The notes under the pieces were generated by a model. That model worked only from the letters and a program-made list of their open reading frames with translations. It was not told the DNA's origin and did not search any database. DNA of 7,470 nucleotides, taken from Ferrimicrobium sp. (lineage in GTDB: Bacteria; Actinomycetota; Acidimicrobiia; Acidimicrobiales; Acidimicrobiaceae). The stretch's first letter is position 1, and every line of letters begins with the position of its first letter. The stretch covers positions 1 to 7,470 of the forward strand of contig DAHXNM010000264.1 of the NCBI GenBank assembly GCA_027365375.1. Reading direction: 5' to 3'. Shown piece after piece: positions 1 through 5,779 of this stretch. The translations under genes and the position numbers were made by a program.

Positions 1-405
1 GTCCTTTCCCTGTATCCCCGGTCTAAGACCCAGTTGGGCACCGCTGCATCCAACAAGACCCACTCGAGCTCGAAGGTGTCTAAGTCCAAGAGTTCGACTT
101 CAGTGGCTGTACCATTGCCGGTCGGGCCGACCTCGGTCACCGGGCCGCTTACGAACTATGGCTATGGGGACATCGCGGTGACCGTTGACGTGAAGGCTCG
201 CAAGATCGTCCATGTCTCGATTGCGAAGTTCCAAGCGCTTGACCAGTACTCGGTCCAGATCGAGCAAGCCGCCGTTCCGTTGCTACAGACAGAGGTGCTA
301 AAAGCTCAGGGGCTCCCGATATCCATAGTCACCGGTGCCACCTATACGAGCCAGGGTTTCGCCTACTCACTTCAGGGTGCACTCAATAAGCTAAAAGGGA
401 AATGA
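1..405 (+). CDS. FMN-binding domain protein, 5' end outside window (partial)
   Basis: The reading frame is open from the first base to the TGA at 403-405, giving 134 visible residues. The TTG at 34 is probably internal, because codons before it (VLSLYPRSKTQ) read smoothly and could be the end of an N-terminal membrane anchor or export signal. A Ser/Lys/Thr-rich linker (about residues 15-45) follows. Then comes an FMN-binding fold (PF04205-like) from NYGYGDIAVTVDV to the end. The motif TGATYTS at residues 111-117 matches the (S/T)GAT site where ApbE attaches FMN through a phosphoester bond; Thr114 is the expected acceptor. Such domains carry electrons in membrane or extracytoplasmic redox chains. 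The stop codon overlaps the start of the apbE gene, so the two are very likely co-transcribed and co-translated. The family is assigned with good confidence; the electron-transfer partner is not visible here. Confidence 0.85.
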   Translation, partial: VLSLYPRSKTQLGTAASNKTHSSSKVSKSKSSTSVAVPLPVGPTSVTGPLTNYGYGDIAVTVDVKARKIVHVSIAKFQALDQYSVQIEQAAVPLLQTEVLKAQGLPISIVTGATYTSQGFAYSLQGALNKLKGK

Positions 406-1136
406 TGCTCGCTGAGATCGCTACCATGGGCACGGTTTTTACTCTGTCGATTGGAGATGGAGATCAGGTCGATGGTGGTTGGGATCGCCTAATCGATAGG
501 GCCACAGACGAGCTTGGGCGTCTCGATAGGGTCTTTAGTACCTATCGGGATGACAGTGAGGTGAGCCGCCTGCGACGTGGCGAGCGAGGTGTTCAAAGCT
601 CTGAGGTTGAAGAGGTTGTAGCGCTGTGCGAGCTTGCCAGAGAGCTCTCAGGCGGCTATTTTGACCCGTGGGCGGTGCCAGGAGGTTTCGACCCATCGGG
701 TCTAGTCAAGGGTTGGGCGACCGAGCGTATTCTTCAGATGCTGATCGATGCGGGCGCGATCGAAGCCGTGGTGAATGGAGGTGGGGATATTGCGATTCAT
801 AGCAATGAGCCGATTAATGTCGGGATTCGCCATCCGTTCGTTGTGGATCGACTTTGTGCGGTAGTGAGGTGCAATACTGCGGTCGCGACATCGGGCCTCT
901 ATGAGCGAGGGTGCCATGTGATTAATCCAACCGGTGGGGAGCTGGGCGCCTTCGCGGCCACCATAGTTGGAGCTCCTCTCTACCTTGCTGACGCACTTGC
1001 CACTGCAGTGATAGCTGGAGGTGATCGAGTTCTAGAGCAGATAGGCCACGCGGGGGAGTTCCACGGCCTGCTGATCACCTTTGACGGGATGTTGCATTCG
1101 CTACCAGGCACCGTATTATCGCCTGCGCAGGCCTAA
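402..1136 (+). CDS. apbE: FAD:protein FMN transferase, ApbE family
   Basis: ApbE splits FAD and transfers FMN to a Ser/Thr of a target protein, using Mg2+. This 244-residue copy is shorter than classical ApbE lipoproteins (usually over 300 residues) but has the family blocks in order: MGTVFTL (9-15), FSTYRDDSEVSRLRRGE (45-61), GYFDP (85-89), FDPSGLVKGWATE (96-108), VVNGGGDIAI (123-132), HVINPTGG (172-179) and the ADALATA metal-site block (196-202). The ATG at 402 overlaps the TGA of the preceding gene; a second ATG at 405 has better spacing (4 bases) from the AGGGA at 396-400, so either may be used. An in-frame TAA at 387-389 rules out any longer N-terminus, so there is no signal peptide or lipobox and the enzyme should be cytoplasmic. 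Its natural substrate is very probably the overlapping upstream FMN-binding protein. The family assignment is strong. Confidence 0.93.
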   Translation: MMLAEIATMGTVFTLSIGDGDQVDGGWDRLIDRATDELGRLDRVFSTYRDDSEVSRLRRGERGVQSSEVEEVVALCELARELSGGYFDPWAVPGGFDPSGLVKGWATERILQMLIDAGAIEAVVNGGGDIAIHSNEPINVGIRHPFVVDRLCAVVRCNTAVATSGLYERGCHVINPTGGELGAFAATIVGAPLYLADALATAVIAGGDRVLEQIGHAGEFHGLLITFDGMLHSLPGTVLSPAQA

Positions 1137-1479
1137 TACAACGCCAGCATATCCGATCTTGGCTGGACCCATCGCGAGTTCTTGCACCTTCACACCTGAC
1201 TCGGAGAATGGCTCCTACTCAAGTCAAGAAAACGGGACGCAACCGGCTAGAACGCTGCTGTTCGCGTCTTATCCAGACTGAGCTTAGCCTCGAGATCCGC
1301 TGGTCAAAGGTCTTAGATCACTGAGAATTGGACCTCACCAGAACGCTGCAGGTCTTGTCAGCACAGGTGTGAACTGAGCCGATTTGGCAAGGGCAGATAC
1401 GCAAGCTGGAGCGGATTCAACAGGCCTCCCACTTCTAGATCTGCTGCCACAGATTAGTACTGTGAACGGTTAACCAGCG
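1137..1479. other. Non-coding gap between convergent apbE and doxX genes
   Basis: This gap of about 340 bp holds no convincing gene. A short open frame running from inside apbE to 1281 has no family resemblance. The 10-mer AGAACGCTGC occurs twice (1249-1258 and 1340-1349), and AGGTC/GACCT arms (1308-1312 and 1331-1335) could form a weak hairpin. No strong terminator with a T-tract is seen for either flanking gene. Confidence 0.5.
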
Positions 1480-1487
1480 TTAACTCA
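1462..1487. repeat. GTTAAC dyad at the 3' end of the doxX gene
   Basis: Two GTTAAC palindromes (1470-1475 and 1479-1484) are separated by CAGC, and GTGA/TCAC arms lie outside them. The doxX stop codon (TAA on the - strand, 1480-1482) is inside the right arm. It could form a short hairpin at the end of the doxX message, but no run of T follows, so it is not a standard intrinsic terminator. It may also be chance. Confidence 0.3.
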
Positions 1488-1875
1488 CAATCTCAAGAAG
1501 CAACCCACCAAGGATTGCGGCGTTCTTGTAGAACTGGATACTTTGGTTCTTGCGAGCCGCCTCATCCTCTTCACGCCAGAAGGGGTGACCAACCAGAGTT
1601 GTTGCGGTGATGGATGTGGCGAGTCCGAAGGCCGCGAGCTTTGGCTTGATGCCGAGGGCGAGTGCAATTCCGCCGACGACCATAGCTCCACCGTTGAAAC
1701 GAACGAGTCCCTGGCTGGCAGGCAGACCGGATCGCTCAAGAGCCTTGTGGCGCATGCCGGGTTCACGAGCAGCCCCTAATCCACCGTAGATGAGTGGGGA
1801 TGCAACCATCGCCCGCCCTAGTTGACGACAGAGTTTTCTTGTTCCTTGACCCACGTGAGCTAGTCCCTTCTTCAT
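1480..1875 (-). CDS. DoxX-family small membrane protein
   Basis: The protein is an integral membrane protein of about 131 residues with four likely hydrophobic segments. In order these are MVASPLIYGGLGAAR, FNGGAMVVGGIALALGI, LAAFGLATSITATTLVG and, at the C-terminus, FYKNAAILGGLLLEIVS. The GHPFW...D stretch followed by a conserved FxKNxAxxGGLLL block is typical of actinobacterial DoxX proteins (PF07681). Relatives have been linked to thiosulfate:quinone oxidoreductase subunits and to redox-stress membrane complexes, but most, including this one, have no assigned activity. The start is uncertain. ATG at 1875 is chosen here but has no clear ribosome binding site; GTG at 1854 has GAAGGGA about 9 bases upstream and gives 124 residues; TTG at 1908 gives 142 residues. 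The gap of over 430 bp to the fusion gene upstream suggests its own promoter. Confidence 0.8.
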   Translation of the reverse strand: MKKGLAHVGQGTRKLCRQLGRAMVASPLIYGGLGAAREPGMRHKALERSGLPASQGLVRFNGGAMVVGGIALALGIKPKLAAFGLATSITATTLVGHPFWREEDEAARKNQSIQFYKNAAILGGLLLEIVS

Positions 1876-1908
1876 GAACTTGTTTTTGTTGTTCTTCCAG
1901 TTTAGCAA

Positions 1909-2271
1909 GCTGAGAAGTCCAATAGCGAACGCGCTCTTGGCGGGTGAGATTCGATCGTTGCTGGGCTCATGCTGAACAACTAGATTGGCAGTGGACTCCG
2001 GTGGTTCACGACGATCCGGTCGTCGATCGATGCCATGATCGATGCCATGATCGAATCTATGGTGGAGTCCTGCTACATCGAACTACACTCAGTCTCCGTG
2101 GCTATTTAGCCGCGATGTCGCTTGAACTCGCGGCGGATTTGAGGCTGGCTGGGGAGTGCAGAGACACTCGGTGGACGGAGGTCGGCGAAACATGTGCCGG
2201 TCATCTATCTATCATTTTCGCATAGCTGTCGACAGGCTTGTCATGAGTGTTCCTTTTAAGGTGGACCTTCT
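1909..2271. other. Intergenic stretch between the fusion gene and doxX
   Basis: No supportable gene is seen here. A 93-codon open frame on the + strand (1944-2225) has a composition unlike the neighbouring proteins, includes an artefactual CHDRCHDR repeat made by a DNA tandem repeat, and shows no family resemblance. On the - strand the doxX frame stays open back to about 2082 but has no ATG, GTG or TTG start upstream of 1908. Small palindromes occur, such as TGTCGACA at 2227-2234 and AAGGT/ACCTT at 2258-2269. The promoter of doxX is expected in this stretch but could not be placed. Confidence 0.45.
2025..2054. repeat. 12-bp tandem repeat, 2.5 copies
   Basis: The unit GATCGATGCCAT is present twice without mismatch (2025-2036 and 2037-2048), followed by a half copy, GATCGA (2049-2054). 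It is non-coding as far as can be seen. It could be a slippage product or a pair of protein-binding sites; nothing else in the window repeats it. Confidence 0.8.
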
Positions 2272-2335
2272 CTGTTCTAAGCCTCTGTGGCAGCGGCCTT
2301 AGGCTAAATGCCTCGCCGTAATAGGCCTAGAACAG
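2272..2335 (-). terminator. Long imperfect inverted repeat beyond the fusion gene stop
   Basis: Arms CTGTTCTAAGCCT (2272-2284) and AGGCCTAGAACAG (2323-2335) pair over 13 positions with one mismatch. In the - strand transcript that position becomes a G.U wobble, so the stem is fully paired in RNA from the fusion gene. The 38-base spacer holds a smaller AGGC-TAAAT-GCCT hairpin (2301-2313). The structure starts 7 bases beyond the TAG of the fusion gene, the right place for a transcript 3' end. No U-tract follows, so it is either a non-canonical terminator or an mRNA-stabilising stem. Confidence 0.45.
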
Positions 2336-2342
2336 CAGCTTC

Positions 2343-5222
2343 CTAGGGAACGAGTCGACGTACGATCCCAAAACGTCCCTCTTGAATCCAAAGACTTTCG
2401 AGCTCTGTGAGATCGCCAACTGCCCTTGGCGGTGCCAGCGGATTCGCCCCTGTCACCGACGTCGCCACAACAACCGAACCTGCATGAGCAAGGTCGCTTG
2501 CGTCGAACTCAAGGCTTTCGTACTCTGGATAGCTAGCCTTCACGGTCTCCGCCTCCTCGGGACTCTGAGGCGCGAAACGGGCCTGCATCTGGCCAGAGAG
2601 GGCGAGGGTTGCAGCAGCAGAGATGATCCCCTCTGGAGTGCCGCCGATGCCCCACAACATGACAGCGCCAGGATCTCCACGCAACACCCGCAGGCTCGCC
2701 ATCACATCGCCGTCGGAGATCTCGATGACCGGTACACCATGGTGGCGCAGATTGGCGATAGCCTCTGCGTGTCGGGGCTTAGCTAGTATGACCACGGTGG
2801 TCTCACCTATCCCGAGTCCGAGTCGTCGCGACACCTTCTTGACGTTCTCGAGTAGCGGTCGGCTGATATCAATAACACCGGCTGCCCTCTCGCCGACGAT
2901 CAGCTTTTCCAGGTAGTAACCGGGCAGTTTTTTGAATCCTCCGGCCGGAGCTGCAGCGATCACTGAGATCGCCCCCTCTCGGCCGGTTGCTGCGAAGTTG
3001 GTGCCTTCAAGTGGATCAACGGCCAAGTCGATGTCGATCGTCCCGGTGCCAAGCTGCTCTCCAACGTAGAGCATGGGTGCGTGGTCCTTCTCACCCTCGC
3101 CGGCGATGACGGTAGCCGAGACCGGTAGCCTGCCTAGCTCCTCGCGCATGGCCACTACTGCCGCCGCGTCGGCGCGATTCTTATCGCCAAGACCTACCTC
3201 TTCGAGAGTTGCAGATGCGGCGGCCTCAGTCGCACGGAGTAGATCTGAGACGAGATGAGTGGGGTGCCCTAGGCGATAGGAGTCGACGACGAGATCTAGG
3301 GCTGCGTCTGCGACCTCGGTAGATGTAAAGCCGAAGTGGGCGGCGACCTCGGCCATCGGCGCAGAGGTGCCAAAGTCGTTGACGTTGTACAATCGGTCGC
3401 CAGCACTCAAGAACTGATACCACCCGGTGCCCACGGTGGCCTCCAATACGAGTCGGGGGGTTCCGGTTGGGGCAAGTGCATCCCGGTCGCGAGGATCGAT
3501 CGCCAAAAAGCGTTCGCGCCATGGAACTGAGATAACACGCGCGTCGATGTCGTCCTCGTCTTTCAGGATCTTGGCGGCATCGATTGCAAGCGTTACCTCA
3601 GAGCCGGAGGCTATCAACACCACCTCGGGCGAGGTCTTTGGGTCATCGTAGACGATTCGAGCCCCTGTGGTCGTGAGCCAGTCGATGGCCTCAGTGGTCG
3701 GATGCTGCGGAAGGGGTTGTCGGGTGAGGGCGATGACCGTAGGCCTAGTCCGCTCAGCCAAAGCTTGCCTCCAACATGCAAATGTCTCGAAGGCGTCGGC
3801 GGGGCGGAGAACGTTGGTCCGCGGAATGATGCGGAGTGCCTCGAGTTGTTCGATTGGCTGGTGGGTGGGGCCGTCCTCTCCAACGGCGAATGAATCGTGT
3901 GAGAAGATGTAGATTACACCAAGACCCATGAGTGCGCTGAGCCTCAACGATGGACGGAGGTAGTCCGAAAAGACCAGGAAGGTAGAGACGTATGGGGTGA
4001 ACCCGTACAGTGCGAGCCCGTTGGCAACAGCTGCCATCGCGTGTTCGCGGATGCCAAAACGGATCACTGAACCGGAGAAGTCAGTTGCTGTAATCGCGTC
4101 GAGACTCACATCTAGACCGGTCGACCCGGCCAGGTCGGCGGATCCTCCGATCAGCCTGGGAAGTTCTGGAGCCACCGACTCCAGAAACGCCGCCGATGCA
4201 GCCCTTGTTGCCTGGGGAGCCGTCGTTGGTTCAGGGGTCGATAGTGTCTGTTCCTCGGGCTGGTTGTTGCCGGACTCAGGCTGCGATCGGTGAGTCTCGC
4301 GCCATGCCTTGCTGATCGCCTTCTTCTCGCCGATCAGCTCTGCTAGGTGTGCCCGCACCTCGTCGGGGACGAGGAATGTCGGCTCGATGGGCCAGCCATA
4401 GGCAGCTTTGGTTGCCGCGAGTTCGTCGGCGCCCAGTGGTGCACCGTGGGCCTTGGAGGTGCCCTCCTTGGCGGGCGAACCACGTCCGATGACGGTCGGT
4501 GCGATGATTAGGCTCGGGTGCTCTTCGTCAGCCATCGCCTCGCGATATATCTGTTCAATCTCGTCGATGTCTTCGGTGTCGCTTATGGTGAGAACCTGCC
4601 AGCCATAGCCTTGAAACCGAGCGATTGGATCGTCGGTGCAGGAGTCGTGTCGCGGACCGTCAATAGTGATGTCATTGGAGTCGTAGCCAACGATGAGGCG
4701 ACCTAGGTGGAGCGAACCAGCGAGCGAGGCGGCCTCATGACTGATCCCCTCCATCAGGTCTCCATCAGAGGCGAGCACAAAGGTATAGTGGTCGATGGAG
4801 GAGTCGTCGGCCTGACTGCGGAGTTTTGCCTCGCCGATTGCCATTCCAACGGCGGTCGCAAACCCCTGTCCAAGGGGGCCTGTGGTCGTCTCCACTCCTG
4901 GGGTAAGGCCATGCTCTGGATGACCGGGGGTTCTGGATCCAAGTTGACGGAACCGGCGCAGCTCTTCGATTGGAAGGTCGTAGCCAAAGAGATGTAGAAG
5001 TGAATAGAGCAAAGCTGAGCCGTGGCCAGCCGAGAGGATGAAGCGATCTCGATTCGGCCAAGCTATATCATCGGGATCGAAGTTCATCAGCCGAGCAAAG
5101 AGGGTATAGGCGACCGGTGCGAGTCCAAGCGGTAGCCCAGGGTGGCCAGATTGTGCCGTCTCTACCTGGTCGATGGAGAGCATTCGAACGGTGGTTACAC
5201 AACGTTCATCGAGTGGGTTCAT
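2343..5222 (-). CDS. tkt-glpX: Transketolase - class II fructose/sedoheptulose bisphosphatase fusion
   Basis: This 959-residue protein contains two complete enzymes. Residues 1 to about 645 are a transketolase (thiamine diphosphate-dependent transfer of two-carbon ketol units). Readable motifs are SGHPGLP (25-31), SAGHG (64-68), GHPEHG (100-105), the TPP/metal motif SDGDLMEG...N (152-183), HGAPLG (259-264), FGIREHA with catalytic Glu393, FSDYLRPSLR (418-427) and HDSFAVGEDGPTHQP (442-456). Residues about 656-959 are a GlpX-type class II bisphosphatase that releases phosphate from fructose 1,6-bisphosphate. Its motifs are GDKN (679-682), GEGEKDHAPMLY (708-719), VDPLEGT (735-741, Thr741 matching the catalytic Thr of GlpX), AKPRH (814-818), DGDV (837-840) and GGTPEG (860-865). 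About ten residues join them. Start ATG at 5222 is supported by AAAGGAG at 5230-5236, seven bases upstream. The phosphatase products are transketolase ketol donors, so consecutive steps are joined. The last 50 residues diverge from usual GlpX. Confidence 0.95.
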   Translation of the reverse strand: MNPLDERCVTTVRMLSIDQVETAQSGHPGLPLGLAPVAYTLFARLMNFDPDDIAWPNRDRFILSAGHGSALLYSLLHLFGYDLPIEELRRFRQLGSRTPGHPEHGLTPGVETTTGPLGQGFATAVGMAIGEAKLRSQADDSSIDHYTFVLASDGDLMEGISHEAASLAGSLHLGRLIVGYDSNDITIDGPRHDSCTDDPIARFQGYGWQVLTISDTEDIDEIEQIYREAMADEEHPSLIIAPTVIGRGSPAKEGTSKAHGAPLGADELAATKAAYGWPIEPTFLVPDEVRAHLAELIGEKKAISKAWRETHRSQPESGNNQPEEQTLSTPEPTTAPQATRAASAAFLESVAPELPRLIGGSADLAGSTGLDVSLDAITATDFSGSVIRFGIREHAMAAVANGLALYGFTPYVSTFLVFSDYLRPSLRLSALMGLGVIYIFSHDSFAVGEDGPTHQPIEQLEALRIIPRTNVLRPADAFETFACWRQALAERTRPTVIALTRQPLPQHPTTEAIDWLTTTGARIVYDDPKTSPEVVLIASGSEVTLAIDAAKILKDEDDIDARVISVPWRERFLAIDPRDRDALAPTGTPRLVLEATVGTGWYQFLSAGDRLYNVNDFGTSAPMAEVAAHFGFTSTEVADAALDLVVDSYRLGHPTHLVSDLLRATEAAASATLEEVGLGDKNRADAAAVVAMREELGRLPVSATVIAGEGEKDHAPMLYVGEQLGTGTIDIDLAVDPLEGTNFAATGREGAISVIAAAPAGGFKKLPGYYLEKLIVGERAAGVIDISRPLLENVKKVSRRLGLGIGETTVVILAKPRHAEAIANLRHHGVPVIEISDGDVMASLRVLRGDPGAVMLWGIGGTPEGIISAAATLALSGQMQARFAPQSPEEAETVKASYPEYESLEFDASDLAHAGSVVVATSVTGANPLAPPRAVGDLTELESLWIQEGRFGIVRRLVP

Positions 5223-5229
5223 TGTCGAG

Positions 5230-5236
5230 CTCCTTT
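5230..5236 (-). promoter_or_regulatory. Ribosome binding site of the fusion gene
   Basis: AAAGGAG on the - strand lies seven bases before the ATG at 5222. It is a near-ideal Shine-Dalgarno match and fixes the start of the fusion protein. Confidence 0.85.
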
Positions 5237-5275
5237 GTGGTCGGGGTGGCTAGTCAGAAGGTAGGGCTGTCACCC

Positions 5276-5298
5276 GTCAATCTGAAATCTAGATTGAC
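5276..5298. promoter_or_regulatory. Perfect 8-bp dyad upstream of the fusion gene, candidate operator
   Basis: GTCAATCT (5276-5283) and AGATTGAC (5291-5298) form a perfect inverted repeat around a 7-base centre, 53 bp before the fusion gene start codon. Its inner part, ATCT-N7-AGAT, satisfies the T-N11-A pattern of LysR-type regulator boxes, the family that includes the Calvin-cycle regulator CbbR. The dyad also creates TTGAC -35-like elements on both strands, but no good -10 box at normal spacing was seen on either. The operator role is inferred from symmetry and position only. Confidence 0.4.
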
Positions 5299-5779
5299 AT
5301 GGCTGCTGTTCTTGGGAGCCTTCATTTCACTAGGTTAGGACGGCGCTGCTCGGGGTTGAGGCCGATGTAGCGTTCATGGGGATTCTAGCCACTGGAGGAT
5401 CAGGAGTGCGCGAACTGAGATTCAATAACTGCCGCGTGTTGTTTTCGTAGCCATCTGGTCGAGCGCCATAAGCTCGCGAATGCGACTCTCCAAGGATGGG
5501 GTAGTGTTTTTGTGCACCTCGATTGTCGTGAAGAGGTAGAGGTGTGGACGGTCACCTGGACCCAGACACAGCTGTTTTCGGTCGCCTTAGTCCAGGCCTG
5601 GCTACTCTCGGTCGGCCGAGTCAAACCATGCCGTCAGTTGGCGGAGAGGGGTATCTCAGCTCAACGAGTCAATGCGACTAAGATGATGGTTGTAAATGCA
5701 AATAATCTCCGGTAGCTGCGACGCTCATACACTGAGATGTTGTGCAGTTGGAGATGTCGATAACAATAGCGAGGCAATG

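Larger units (their letters stand above)
5223..5779. other. Unassigned intergenic region between divergent genes
   Basis: This gap of about 550 bp separates the fusion gene from the aldo/keto reductase gene and must hold both promoters. Open frames at 5400-5624 (-) and 5512-5715 (+) overlap each other, have odd composition and lack convincing starts, so neither is called a gene. Several short - strand stretches in different frames look protein-like (for example 5322-5378), which could mean a decayed gene or chance. AATAAT at 5701-5706 resembles a -10 box for the reductase gene, but no matching -35 box was found. Confidence 0.45.

Noticed and set aside
1777..1970. A - strand stretch in another frame over the start of doxX reading SQLAKLEEQQKQV, coiled-coil-like
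   Set aside because: It has no ATG, GTG or TTG start, has a stop just upstream, and the DoxX frame covers the same bases with family-level similarity.
1944..2225. 93-codon open frame on the + strand in the gap upstream of doxX
   Set aside because: No recognisable family, no clear ribosome binding site, and part of it is a direct translation of the 12-bp DNA repeat (CHDRCHDR).
5294..5322. Consensus -35 box TTGACA on the + strand at 5294-5299
   Set aside because: No acceptable -10 box at 16-19 bp spacing; TTGAC arises from the dyad and appears on both strands.
5400..5624. 74-codon open frame on the - strand in the 5.3-5.8 kb gap
   Set aside because: Rich in Trp, Ser and Arg, with no family resemblance, and overlapped by an equally unconvincing open frame on the other strand.
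5512..5715. 67-codon open frame on the + strand upstream of the reductase gene
   Set aside because: Composition looks random, no ribosome binding site was seen, and it ends inside the likely promoter region of the reductase gene.
5696..5779. N-terminal extension of the aldo/keto reductase from ATG 5696
   Set aside because: The extra 28 residues are Cys-rich and unlike the family; the GAGG before ATG 5780 gives a normal start and length.
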